Shown here one piece after another: positions 26,841 through 37,733 of a stretch of 43,534 nt of DNA. The notes beneath the pieces are model-generated. The model worked only from the letters and a program-made list of their open reading frames with translations, was not told the DNA's origin and ran no database searches. The stretch is from Oscillospiraceae bacterium. GTDB taxonomy: Bacteria; Bacillota; Clostridia; Oscillospirales; Ruminococcaceae. Numbering within the stretch: position 1 is the stretch's first letter; each line of letters opens with the position of its first letter. The stretch is from the NCBI GenBank assembly GCA_017440545.1, contig JAFSGZ010000036.1, positions 1 through 43,534 of the forward strand, written 5' to 3'. Made by a program: the position numbers and the translations under genes.

Positions 26841-28865
26841 TTAGGCGTTTTGATAGCCTTTTATAGTTAATAAAATTTGACAGTTAAACAAATCTGCTTT
26901 TTTATCTGTTATAACTATACTGTATTTACCATTTTCCTTTTTCATAAGTCCGCACTGGCAAAAGGCAGTGATAATAGCCTCAAGCTTTGCTCTGTTTACA
27001 GATTTATTAAGAGCAATATACAGCATATCAATACTGTTATTATATACACCTTTTTTGCTAATATAACGATAAACCTCGCCTGCCTCATTATAGCTTGGCA
27101 TAATATAGTTCGCCTGCTTATTTGTGATATCCTCACCACGAATTAAATTTTCAAAAAGTTGTTTTTCGCTAAAAAAAAGCTTATCATCAATACCTGTTGG
27201 GCGAATGTCTACAATTTTTATCGAAACAGAAACAACATCATTATAAACATTCTCAGAAAGCTTTACGGCTATATCAACATTTGAAATCGAATATGGCGCA
27301 ATTTCTCCTGTTGTTACTCCAAAGCAAGCTGCATTGAAGTTTATCTTATCTTTAGAAAAATAAATTCTTGTATGCTTTCCGCCGCCGATACTTTGAATAT
27401 TCTCAATTTTGAGATTTTTTATTGCAAACACAGGCTCGCTGTTTGCTTTGCCAAACGGTGCAAAAAGAGAAAGCTCTTTTAAAGCCGCAAGATTAATTTC
27501 AAGCGGGCTTATTTCGGCATCTATCTCAAGAGTATTAAGCGGCATAAAGGGATAGTTTTCTTTTGCGTATTCATTTATTCCATCTATAAAAGCTAAAATA
27601 TTCTGCTGTGGGATTGTTACACCTGCAGCGTTACTATGGCCGCCGAATTTTTTAAGTAGGTGCTGTTGAGAAGCTATTGCATCAAAAAGCGAGAAGCCCT
27701 CAACGCTTCTGCCCGAGCCATTAGCCTCACCGTTTTCAACATTTAATACAATGGCAGGCTTTGAATATTTTTCAACGAGCTTTGAAGCAACTATACCGAG
27801 TACGCCATAGTGCCAATTTTCTCCATAAGCTACTATAACTCTATCGGTTACCGAAATTTTGTCTGATATAATATCATTTTCAATCTGCTCTAAAATTTCA
27901 GTTTCAATTTTTTTGCGCTTTATATTATCGTCGCAAATTTCTAAGCAGAGGCTTTCTGCCTCATTTATATCATCGGTTATTAAAAGCCGAAGCGCCCTTT
28001 TTGCATCGCCCATTCTGCCTGCAGCATTAATTCTCGGAACTACGCTGAAAGCCAAGGTAGTTGCATCTATTTTGCTGTTTTCAGAAAGGCTGTGCTCTAA
28101 AAGAGCCTTTAGCCCGATATTATCAGTAAAACTCAAATTCTGAACTCCGAGCTTTACGAAAGTTCTGTTTTCACTTAAAAGCGGAACTATATCCGCAATA
28201 GTTGCTATTGCGACAAGCTCTATATACTGGTCTGCAGTGCTATCGTAATCACCATTTTCTAATGCTGTTACAAGTTTAAAAGCAACGGCGGCGCCGCATA
28301 TATCCTTAAAGGTGCTTTTACAATCCTTTCTATGCGGGTCAACGGCAATGCAGTTTGGAAGAGTTTCCTGCGGCTTATGGTGGTCAGTAACAACAACATC
28401 AATTCCTATGCTTTTAGCATAATCAATTTCATCAACCGATGAAATGCCGTTATCAACTGTGATTATAAGCTCAACACCGTCATTTCTTAAACTGTCTATT
28501 GCATCAACATTAAGTCCGTAGCCCTCCTCTGCTCTAAGAGGAATATAATAGCAAACATCGGCTCCCATTATATCAAGATAAGAATATACTATCGCCGTAG
28601 CAGTAATACCATCGGTGTCATAGTCACCATATACGCAAATTTTCTCGTCGTTTTCTATAGCGGCATTTATTCTTTCGACCGCCCTATCCATATCCTTTAA
28701 ATCAAAAGGAGAATACAAAAGATACTCATTTGCAAAAATATCATCTTCTCCGATTATATCAATACGAGATGCGGCGACCCTTGATGCCACAGCCGATAAA
28801 TTATATTTACTTTTAATTTCTTTTTCATTGAAAACATCTGCTATGTTCCATTTTTTAAAGTTCAT
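26841..28865 (-). CDS. recJ: Single-stranded-DNA-specific exonuclease RecJ
   Basis: A 674-residue DHH-family 5'-3' exonuclease for recombination and mismatch repair. Catalytic motifs are DYDTDG (81-86) and DHH (161-163), with 'AAGRMGDAKRAL' (motif V) and 'GKHTRIYFS' near the OB fold; 'FGGHSNAAGVT' is the DHHA1 motif. The C-terminal region beyond about 560 is the Firmicute-type extension. The ATG is at 28865. It is the first gene of the recJ-rel-dtd-MBL-hemZ-kinase string and is divergent from ligA. Confidence 0.95.
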   Translation of the reverse strand: MNFKKWNIADVFNEKEIKSKYNLSAVASRVAASRIDIIGEDDIFANEYLLYSPFDLKDMDRAVERINAAIENDEKICVYGDYDTDGITATAIVYSYLDIMGADVCYYIPLRAEEGYGLNVDAIDSLRNDGVELIITVDNGISSVDEIDYAKSIGIDVVVTDHHKPQETLPNCIAVDPHRKDCKSTFKDICGAAVAFKLVTALENGDYDSTADQYIELVAIATIADIVPLLSENRTFVKLGVQNLSFTDNIGLKALLEHSLSENSKIDATTLAFSVVPRINAAGRMGDAKRALRLLITDDINEAESLCLEICDDNIKRKKIETEILEQIENDIISDKISVTDRVIVAYGENWHYGVLGIVASKLVEKYSKPAIVLNVENGEANGSGRSVEGFSLFDAIASQQHLLKKFGGHSNAAGVTIPQQNILAFIDGINEYAKENYPFMPLNTLEIDAEISPLEINLAALKELSLFAPFGKANSEPVFAIKNLKIENIQSIGGGKHTRIYFSKDKINFNAACFGVTTGEIAPYSISNVDIAVKLSENVYNDVVSVSIKIVDIRPTGIDDKLFFSEKQLFENLIRGEDITNKQANYIMPSYNEAGEVYRYISKKGVYNNSIDMLYIALNKSVNRAKLEAIITAFCQCGLMKKENGKYSIVITDKKADLFNCQILLTIKGYQNA

Positions 28866-28903
28866 CGCCGCTCACATCCTTTACATTAAGCTATACATAT
28901 AAA

Positions 28904-28932
28904 AGTATAACACATTTAAACTATTATAGCAA
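28904..28932 (-). promoter_or_regulatory. Candidate SigA promoter of the recJ operon
   Basis: On the - strand: TTGCTA at 28927-28932, 17-base spacer, TATACT at 28904-28909, about 40 bases before the recJ start. A TATAAT also overlaps the -35 area at 28922-28927 but lacks a -35 partner. Confidence 0.6.
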
Positions 28933-28985
28933 CAAAAAAAGAATGAATATAGTTTAAAAATAATATAGTAATTTTAATAAAAGTG

Positions 28986-31013
<2,028 letters not shown>

Positions 31014-31014
31014 A

Positions 31015-31422
31015 ATGGACAAGCGTAATTTTGTAACAAGCGATATTGATAAAGTCTTTGCAGAGGAAAAGAAAAAGCGCAAATTTCCTTTGTATTATGT
31101 TTTGGGAACAGCTTTTGTCATCTTGGTTTTGGCATTAACAACTGTATACTACAAAAATTTGTATGTACCGATAGATAACAATTTAAAAGCAAGCGGGCAA
31201 GCTTTAAATGAAGTCAATAGCAGTATTAACGGCATTGTCAATATCAACACCGCTGACATAACATCCCTCTGCACCCTTTACGGAATTGGCGAAAGCAAAG
31301 CACTTTCAATTATTAATTATCGCGAAATTAACGGCAATTTTAAAGACAAGCGTGACATTTTAAATGTTTCGGGCATAGGCGACAAAATATATGACAAAAT
31401 AAAAGACAAAATTTGTGTATAG
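31015..31422 (+). CDS. ComEA-like helix-hairpin-helix membrane protein
   Basis: A 135-residue protein with a basic N-terminus, one membrane helix at about 25-46, and a C-terminal DNA-binding HhH domain (about 73-135, 'VNINTADITSLCTLYGIGESKALSIINYR'). ComEA proteins bind incoming double-stranded DNA outside the membrane during transformation; this topology fits, but the usual SLBB domain is absent and no comEC is nearby. It starts 2 bases after ligA, so they are co-translated or at least co-transcribed. A competence role is inference from the family. Confidence 0.85.
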   Translation: MDKRNFVTSDIDKVFAEEKKKRKFPLYYVLGTAFVILVLALTTVYYKNLYVPIDNNLKASGQALNEVNSSINGIVNINTADITSLCTLYGIGESKALSIINYREINGNFKDKRDILNVSGIGDKIYDKIKDKICV

Positions 31423-31431
31423 GAGAACAAA

Positions 31432-32151
31432 ATGACTTACGGAATTATTTGTGCGATGCAGGAAGAATTCTTAAAACTTTCTGAAGTTATAGAAAACAAA
31501 GAAGTGGTTTCACTTTACGGCAGAGATTTCATAAAAGGCAAAATCAATGAAACATCTGTTGTGGCGGTGGTTTCAAGAATAGGCAAGGTTGCGGCAGGTG
31601 TTACAACCATGCTTCTCATAGACAAGTTTAAGATTGACGCCGCTATTTTCTGTGGAATTGCAGGAAGTCTTAGTGATAATGTTAAAATTGGCGACATTGT
31701 TATTTCAGACAAATGTGTTCAACACGATTTTTATTTAAGCGACAGCGATATTTTCAGAATTCCGCTTTTAAATGTTTCCTATATACCTGCTGACGAGGCG
31801 TTAACCGAAAAAGCCAAAGCAGCAGCAGTTGAATTTAGTCAGAATTTACCCGATGAAGCAAAAGAATTTAACTCAAATCCTAAAATTCACATAGGAACTG
31901 TTGCTTCGGGCGACCAGTTTATAAGCAGTACCCAAAAGAAAGAATGGATAGCGAGTAAAGCTGAAAATGCAAAATGCTGTGAAATGGAAGGTGCCGCTGT
32001 AGCTCAGGTGTGTTATGAAGCTAATGTTCCCTACACAGTTATAAGGGTTATATCCGACGGCGCCGATGATGATGCCGACATAAACTTTGAAAAGTTTGTA
32101 AACACTGCATCAATTTACACAAAAGGAATAATAAAAAGCTTATTAAAATAA
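31432..32151 (+). CDS. mtnN: 5'-methylthioadenosine/S-adenosylhomocysteine nucleosidase
   Basis: A 239-residue MTAN (Pfs) enzyme: it removes adenine from MTA and SAH, recycling methyl-cycle products and feeding LuxS where present. Motifs include 'GIICAMQEEFLKL' at the N-terminus, 'IFCGIAGSL', 'VASGDQFIS', the active-site 'CCEMEGAAVAQV', and the catalytic Asp in 'VISDGAD'. It follows the ComEA-like gene by 9 bases with an AGGAGA site. A bidirectional terminator separates it from the convergent EF-G paralogue. Confidence 0.95.
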   Translation: MTYGIICAMQEEFLKLSEVIENKEVVSLYGRDFIKGKINETSVVAVVSRIGKVAAGVTTMLLIDKFKIDAAIFCGIAGSLSDNVKIGDIVISDKCVQHDFYLSDSDIFRIPLLNVSYIPADEALTEKAKAAAVEFSQNLPDEAKEFNSNPKIHIGTVASGDQFISSTQKKEWIASKAENAKCCEMEGAAVAQVCYEANVPYTVIRVISDGADDDADINFEKFVNTASIYTKGIIKSLLK

Positions 32152-32190
32152 AAAAACTCCTGCAAGCGAGGCTTGCAGGAGTTTTTATTT
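32151..32190. terminator. Bidirectional terminator between mtnN and the EF-G paralogue
   Basis: A perfect 12-bp stem (ACTCCTGCAAGC / GCTTGCAGGAGT) with a GAG loop is flanked by an A-run and a T-run. It serves both convergent genes. Confidence 0.85.
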
Positions 32191-34260
32191 TTACTCTTCT
32201 GTTTTGGTTAATTTATATTCTGCAACAATTTTTTCTTCTAAGTTTGAGGGCATTGGCTCGTATCTTTCAAACGAAACCTCAAAGCTTCCTCTACCTTGAG
32301 TCATTGACCTTAAAACTGTGGTAAAGTCAGATATTTCGGACATAGGAACCTCTGCCTCGATTTCCGACATAGAGCTTGAAACGGGAGTAATTCCGAGAAC
32401 TCTGCCACGGCGTTTATTTAAATCGCCCATAACATCTCCGGTTGAGGTTTCGGGTATATTTGCAACAAGCTTACCGATAGGCTCTAATAAAATGGGAGAA
32501 GCCTCTGCCATACCATTTTTAAAGGCAAGGTTTGCAGCGAGCTTAAAGGACATTTCAGATGAATCTACGGGGTGATATGAGCCATCAAGCAAGGTTGCCT
32601 TTACGCCGACCATTTTATAACCTGCTTTAAAGCCCTTTTCCATACTGTCACGAAGTCCCTTTTCGACTGCAGGGAAGAAGTTTTTGGGAACTGCGCCACC
32701 GAATACCTTTTCTTCAAACACAAGATCTTCACTATCGCACGGCTCAAACTCAATCCATACATCGCCATACTGGCCGTGTCCGCCCGATTGTTTTTTATAT
32801 TTACCCTGAACCTTAACCTTTTTCTTAATGGTTTCTCTATAAGGAACCTTAGCGGGCTCTAAATCTACATCTATTCCGAATTTATTCTTAAGTTTAGAAA
32901 CTACAACATCTAGATGCTGTTCACCAAGACCCGAGATGACCTGCTGACGAGTTTCAGCATTAGTTTCAAATTTAATGGTTTGGTCTTCTTCTTGAAGTCT
33001 TTGTATGCTGCTTGCAATTTTACCCTCATCACCCTTTGCTTTGGGTGTAACTGCCATTGACAGTGTAGGTGTTGGGAAAAGCATTTTTGTTGTTGTTAAA
33101 ACTCTTGAAGGAGCACAGAGGCAATCGCCTGTTGCTGTGTTTGAAAGCTTTGCAACTGCACCTATATCACCTGCAAGTACAACTTTAGCATCCTCTTGTT
33201 TTTTACCTCTTACAGTTAAAAGCTTACCGATTTTTTCGTTTTCACCGGTTGTGCTGTTGACTAATGTCATCTCGCTTTCAATTTTGCCCGAAAGAACTTT
33301 AAAGAACGAAAGCTTACCAACAAACGGGTCTGCAACTGTTTTAAATACATTTAAAAGCGCGGGCTCGTTTACATCACACTTAACATTAACCTCAAGTCCC
33401 TCTTTATCATAGGCTACATAATCTACCTCAGAGGGTGCGGGAGTATATTTACGGATAGCATTTAAGAACAGCTCTATTCCCTCAAGGAAAAGTGCGCTTC
33501 CTGCAAATACAGGAACGATAGAGCCGCGTTTAACACCGATTTTAACACCCTTAATATATTCCTCATCTGTAAATGGCTCGCCCGAGAGATATTTATCAAG
33601 TAACTCCTCGTCTGCCTCGGCAACCGCCTCGGTTAACGCATTTTGCATTTGCTCTAAGTGCTCATCTTCGGGAAGCGGAACCTCTTTCATAACGCCCTTA
33701 TCATCAAATGTAAAGGCTTTGCCTTTTGAAACGTGGATATAGCTTTCAACGTGTCCCTCTTTACCGTGAGGGATTACAAGTGAACAAACGTCGGTTCCGT
33801 AAAGGTCGCGTAAGCTATAAAATACCTTATAGAAGTTTGCACTTTCACGGTCAAGCTTTGAAACAAAGAACATAACAGCCTTATTAAGTTTTTTAGCAAG
33901 CTTATAAGCCTTTTGTGCGCCTACTGTTACGCCTGATTTACCTGAAATTTCGATAATAACTGTATCACAAGCCGAGATACCTTCGATAACACCTGCTTCA
34001 AAGTCGAAAGCACCCGGAGTGTCGATTATATTAAATTTAAGACCGTCCCACTCAAGCGGCGCTACCGCTGATGCGACCGATGAGTTTCTTTTTATTTCTT
34101 CAGGGTCAAAATCACAAACTGTGTTTCCATCGGCAATTTTGCCAAATCTATCTGTTGCGCCTGCTCTGAATAGCATCGCTTCAGCAAGGGTGGTTTTTCC
34201 GCTTCCGCCGTGTCCTGCCAAAGCGATGTTCCTTATTTTGTCGGTGGTGTACTCTTTCAT
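32191..34260 (-). CDS. EF-G-like translational GTPase paralogue (EF-G2/FusA2 group)
   Basis: A 689-residue protein with all five EF-G domains. The GTPase motifs differ from housekeeping EF-G: G1 is GHGGSGKT (16-23), G3 is DTPGA (80-84), so the catalytic His of DTPGH is missing, and G4 reads SKLD (134-137) instead of NKxD. Domain IV has 'SGGHGQYGDVWIEFEP' and domain V 'SEIEAEVPMSEISDFTTVLRSMTQGRG', so ribosome binding is plausible. Paralogues of this type (as in Mycobacterium FusA2 or Thermus EF-G2) share the GHxGSGKT loop and lack the His. It stands alone between its own promoter and a terminator, away from any rpsL-rpsG-tuf cluster; function is unknown, possibly in recycling or under stress. 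Confidence 0.88.
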   Translation of the reverse strand: MKEYTTDKIRNIALAGHGGSGKTTLAEAMLFRAGATDRFGKIADGNTVCDFDPEEIKRNSSVASAVAPLEWDGLKFNIIDTPGAFDFEAGVIEGISACDTVIIEISGKSGVTVGAQKAYKLAKKLNKAVMFFVSKLDRESANFYKVFYSLRDLYGTDVCSLVIPHGKEGHVESYIHVSKGKAFTFDDKGVMKEVPLPEDEHLEQMQNALTEAVAEADEELLDKYLSGEPFTDEEYIKGVKIGVKRGSIVPVFAGSALFLEGIELFLNAIRKYTPAPSEVDYVAYDKEGLEVNVKCDVNEPALLNVFKTVADPFVGKLSFFKVLSGKIESEMTLVNSTTGENEKIGKLLTVRGKKQEDAKVVLAGDIGAVAKLSNTATGDCLCAPSRVLTTTKMLFPTPTLSMAVTPKAKGDEGKIASSIQRLQEEDQTIKFETNAETRQQVISGLGEQHLDVVVSKLKNKFGIDVDLEPAKVPYRETIKKKVKVQGKYKKQSGGHGQYGDVWIEFEPCDSEDLVFEEKVFGGAVPKNFFPAVEKGLRDSMEKGFKAGYKMVGVKATLLDGSYHPVDSSEMSFKLAANLAFKNGMAEASPILLEPIGKLVANIPETSTGDVMGDLNKRRGRVLGITPVSSSMSEIEAEVPMSEISDFTTVLRSMTQGRGSFEVSFERYEPMPSNLEEKIVAEYKLTKTEE

Positions 34261-34342
34261 AATGTATCTACGCTCCTTTTATTTTAAATAACTAAAATTA
34301 CATTAAAATGTAAAAACATTTTATGCATATTTATTAAAATTT

Positions 34343-34371
34343 ATTATACTATATATTGTTTTATATTTCAA
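34343..34371 (-). promoter_or_regulatory. SigA-type promoter of the EF-G paralogue
   Basis: On the - strand: TTGAAA at 34366-34371, 17-base spacer, TATAAT at 34343-34348. The leader to the ATG at 34260 is about 75 bases and AT-rich, with no visible hairpin. Confidence 0.8.
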
Positions 34372-34385
34372 TAGTTTTTTAAATA

Positions 34386-34426
34386 AAAAAATTGAGCTGA
34401 CAAAATTTGTCAGCTCAATTTTTATT
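34386..34426 (-). terminator. Terminator after the rlmB / P-type-ATPase-like operon
   Basis: A palindrome of about 18-bp arms (AAAATTGAGCTGACAAA and its complement) with a T-run on each side, directly after the stop at 34429. It insulates this operon from the EF-G paralogue promoter. Confidence 0.85.
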
Positions 34427-34428
34427 TA

Positions 34429-36843
34429 TTAAAGTTTTATTTTACGAATCGCTGGAAGCACCATAACAGCTAAAAGCCAAAAAAGCTGATAAAGCGTTAC
34501 TGCACCAACCGAAATATTCACATTCGCCGACATAACGGCAAAGAAAACTGAAAGTGCAAATCCAAGAATAACGCCTACCGTCATAAGCGAAACCGCAAGA
34601 GAAGCGGCGCCCTTTAATTTAATAGCAGCATATAGTGTTTGAGCAAAGGCAGTAAAGCTTCTGAGCGATGCTATTCCGCACTCTTCCCTTTTGCTTGTAC
34701 CCATAAGCTTAACAGTTTCATTTTGAATGGCAGCCGGTACAGTTTTTATCATAAGGCTATCAACATCAAATATATCCGACATTTTTTGAGCATTTATATT
34801 GGGGTCGGTTGTTGAAACTACAATTCCTATACCGAGCTTTTCCATACCGTTCATAGCTTTTTTAATTTGAGTGCTTGTGTTATATTTTATTAAAAAAGCA
34901 GCAGCAAGCTCACCCGAAACAGCCAAATAAACTATATCCATACCGTCGTTTAAATATCTATCCTCATAATCTCTTGAGGGGGTGGAAATGCCGTGGTTAT
35001 TAATAAGCTCGCGGTTTCCTATAAGCACCCTTTTAGAGTCAACCCAGGCACTAAGACCCATAGACTCCTCGTAAACTATACTATCAACCTCTCTAAGCAT
35101 ATCGCGTCTTCCGCCTATAAGTGAGAGGAAAATATCCGAAAGGTCGCTTTCAGCAGTTATAACAACACTTGCAGCATCAATTATTGCATCATCGATTTTG
35201 CCCGCGGCAAAGGTTTTAATTGCACTTAATGATATTGAGCCTTTTGGGAAAAGTGATGATGAGGTTACAAGAATTGAATTTACATCATAAACCTCATTAC
35301 AAGCATCAATGCTTGAAATCATACAGCCCGAAGAACTTGTTTTCTTAACCGTTCTAAAGAGTGGTAAATTAACAGAAAGCACTGCAGAAATAGGAGAGCA
35401 AACAGCAGTTACTGCAGCAAAGCAACAGGCAGCAGCTCTGATATCTCGTCCATTAAAGATAAAGCAGCCGACTGAAATGAGTGCAGAGCCTATAAGAAGC
35501 ACAATAGAAAGCACCTTGCCGATTTTATCTGCGGGGTCCTCACGATAGGAATAATTTAAAAAGCTTCCTAAAAATTCGGTTCTTTTATTAACAGCAAGGC
35601 TTGCATAGGTTGAATTAAATTGGTCCTTTACAAGCTGATTAATTTTTTCGTTTTCGCTGTAAACTATTGCACATTTATCATATCCGCCCGAAACAAAGCG
35701 GAAGTTCTGGCGGGTGCGTCTTACAATTAAAAGCTTGCCTATAGTGTTTAAAAGCATATTGAGTATTACAACAAACGAATAAATTGAAACGCTGTTTTTA
35801 GCCGAAATAATATAGCTTGGAGCCGAGAAGAGCGCCACATACTGAATTACTGAGCCAATAGTAGCAACCGACAAAAGACTGTCAGCATCAGATTTTTTCT
35901 TAAAAATCGCGCCTATACCGCCAAAAATTGCAGGTGCAGAAACTATAATAGCGGCAGCAAAAACAAGAGCGCTTACAATTAAATAAGAAATAGGCTCTGA
36001 ATTTTTATCAAGCATACTTAACACAGGGATATTAACAAAGCCTGCTAATTCCATATAAGCCGAAATGGCTGTAATAATTGAAAGAATAATAAGTCTTAAG
36101 GTTAAGCTTGCCTTTACGTTTGAAAGGTCGCTTACAACTGCCTGTGTTTCGCTGTAATCGTTAAAGTCCTCAATAGGACCTACTTCCTCAATTTCTTCAT
36201 CTTCGGTTTCGGGGTCGTTATCCTCTTCCTCATCACCAAATATCACGAATTTATCAACCTTTTCCTTACGACTTTTCTTAAACTCAGCCAAATCCTCATT
36301 AATAACAGGGTTATTAAGCTGGCTAGACATATGTTCTTCCTCGGCAATAAGTGAGCCAATGGCATTCATTTGAATGGTTTTTTCTTCAATGAGCGCCTCA
36401 GAGTCACTATTAACTTGAGGCTCTGCCGAAGGCTTTTCGAAATCAGAATAGTCTATATTAACCTTAAAGCTTTTATTTAGAGGCTTGGTTTCTTCTTTTT
36501 TAGGTTCCTCCAATTTAATTTCTTTTATAGGAGGTTCTTTTTTTACTTGCTCTTTAGCTTCAAGCTTTATTTCCTTTATAGGCTCTTGCTTTTTTTGCTC
36601 GTTTTTTAAAGGTGCAAAGTCTTTAAAGGAATTTAGCTTCGTCTCATCCGCTGAATTTTTTATTTCATTTTGAATAGGACTCTTCTTGATTTCATTTATA
36701 TCGCTTAATTTAATATCACTATTTATTTTAGTTTTTTTTCCGAGGATTTCATCAACAATGTTATCAAAATCATCTACCGAGCCGACACTCTTTTTGCCTT
36801 CAAGCTCTTTTAAAATATCGTCGACCGAAAAGTTCTTATCCAA
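34429..36843 (-). CDS. Degenerate P-type ATPase-like membrane protein with long charged N-terminus
   Basis: An 804-residue protein. Residues 1-240 are hydrophilic, Lys/Glu-rich and likely disordered, with a repeated PIKEIKLE (88-95 and 105-112). About eight hydrophobic segments follow (near 248-270, 284-306, 325-345, 352-374, 441-463, 468-492, 745-771, 778-799). The layout matches P1B heavy-metal ATPases: CSP (482-484) stands where CPC/CPx lies, and IGNRELINNHGI (608-619) and 'MEKLGIGIVVSTTD' are clear relatives of N- and P-domain motifs. But the phosphorylation loop DKTGT aligns with TSSSL (527-531), the A-domain has no TGE, TGD reads TTD (678-680), and GDGxND is missing. It should not be a working pump. 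The start is a TTG at 36843 with GGTGG nine bases upstream. It follows rlmB by about 25 bases. Confidence 0.85.
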   Translation of the reverse strand: MDKNFSVDDILKELEGKKSVGSVDDFDNIVDEILGKKTKINSDIKLSDINEIKKSPIQNEIKNSADETKLNSFKDFAPLKNEQKKQEPIKEIKLEAKEQVKKEPPIKEIKLEEPKKEETKPLNKSFKVNIDYSDFEKPSAEPQVNSDSEALIEEKTIQMNAIGSLIAEEEHMSSQLNNPVINEDLAEFKKSRKEKVDKFVIFGDEEEDNDPETEDEEIEEVGPIEDFNDYSETQAVVSDLSNVKASLTLRLIILSIITAISAYMELAGFVNIPVLSMLDKNSEPISYLIVSALVFAAAIIVSAPAIFGGIGAIFKKKSDADSLLSVATIGSVIQYVALFSAPSYIISAKNSVSIYSFVVILNMLLNTIGKLLIVRRTRQNFRFVSGGYDKCAIVYSENEKINQLVKDQFNSTYASLAVNKRTEFLGSFLNYSYREDPADKIGKVLSIVLLIGSALISVGCFIFNGRDIRAAACCFAAVTAVCSPISAVLSVNLPLFRTVKKTSSSGCMISSIDACNEVYDVNSILVTSSSLFPKGSISLSAIKTFAAGKIDDAIIDAASVVITAESDLSDIFLSLIGGRRDMLREVDSIVYEESMGLSAWVDSKRVLIGNRELINNHGISTPSRDYEDRYLNDGMDIVYLAVSGELAAAFLIKYNTSTQIKKAMNGMEKLGIGIVVSTTDPNINAQKMSDIFDVDSLMIKTVPAAIQNETVKLMGTSKREECGIASLRSFTAFAQTLYAAIKLKGAASLAVSLMTVGVILGFALSVFFAVMSANVNISVGAVTLYQLFWLLAVMVLPAIRKIKL

Positions 36844-36868
36844 AGCTTTAATCCACCTTTCTTTAAAA

Positions 36869-37648
36869 TTACAGCCTTTGCTTTGCTATTTCGTACATTA
36901 ATATTCCGCCTGCAACAGAGGCATTTAGTGAGTTAATTTTACCTTTCATAAAGAGTGACACCAAAAAGTCACACTCTTTTAAAACGAGAGATGAAATTCC
37001 TCTTCCCTCTGAACCTATAACAAGTGCAGCAGCGCCATCAAATTTAATATTACAATAGCTTTCTCCCTTTGCATCGGCACCGTAAATCCAAACTCCGTTT
37101 TGTTTTAGCTTCTTTATTGCATCTGTTATATTGGAAACCTTTGCAACCGCCATATGTGAAAGCGCGCCTGCTGAAGTTTTATGTACTGTTATATTTGCGC
37201 CAACCGAGCGACGTTTTGGAATTATAATACCGTGCACACCGCAGGCTTCGGCTGTCCTTATAATCGCACCGAGGTTGTGAGGGTCTTCAATTTGGTCTGC
37301 AATTACAATAAAAGGGGCTTCCCCTCTTTCTTTTGCTATATCTAAAATATCCTCAACCGAAACATATTTTACTGCAGCAAGCTGTGCGGCAACGCCTTGA
37401 TGCACGCCGTTATTTGAAATAAAGTTAAGCTTACCTATATCAGTTTCCTTAACCACAATATTATTTTTTTTGCATAGCGAAATTATCTGAACAATACTTC
37501 CCTTAAGCTCACCTTTTTGAACAAGCACATGTTCAATTTCCTTGCCGGATTTTATTGCTTCTAAAACGGCATTTCTACCCACTATATAGCCATTATCGTT
37601 ATCTGCTTCATTTTTTCTATTAAAGTCTTCCCTTTTATTTAAAGACAT
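36869..37648 (-). CDS. rlmB: 23S rRNA 2'-O-ribose methyltransferase RlmB (TrmH/SpoU family)
   Basis: A SpoU-family enzyme that methylates the ribose of a conserved 23S rRNA guanosine. It has an N-terminal L30e-like substrate domain ('YIVGRNAVLEAIKSGKEIEHV') and the knotted SPOUT domain with 'ADQIEDPHNLGAIIRTAEACG', 'VHKTSAGALSHM', 'LVIGSEGRGIS' and 'SLNASVAGGILMYE', the four family motifs. The frame starts at an ATG at 37657, but AGAGG lies immediately before it; the ATG at 37648 has the right spacing, giving 259 residues (MSLNKREDFNRK). Confidence 0.93.
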   Translation of the reverse strand: MSLNKREDFNRKNEADNDNGYIVGRNAVLEAIKSGKEIEHVLVQKGELKGSIVQIISLCKKNNIVVKETDIGKLNFISNNGVHQGVAAQLAAVKYVSVEDILDIAKERGEAPFIVIADQIEDPHNLGAIIRTAEACGVHGIIIPKRRSVGANITVHKTSAGALSHMAVAKVSNITDAIKKLKQNGVWIYGADAKGESYCNIKFDGAAALVIGSEGRGISSLVLKECDFLVSLFMKGKINSLNASVAGGILMYEIAKQRL

Positions 37649-37690
37649 ATTACACATCCTCTAACGACAAAATATATTACTCTAAAATAT

Positions 37691-37718
37691 ATTATAGCAT
37701 ATATATTGTGTTTTTCAA
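37691..37718 (-). promoter_or_regulatory. SigA-type promoter of rlmB and the P-type-ATPase-like gene
   Basis: On the - strand: TTGAAA at 37713-37718, 16-base spacer ending in TGC (extended -10), TATAAT at 37691-37696. It lies between the stop of the tail-anchored protein gene (37734) and rlmB. Confidence 0.8.
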
Positions 37719-37733
37719 ACATATTTTTTAAAT

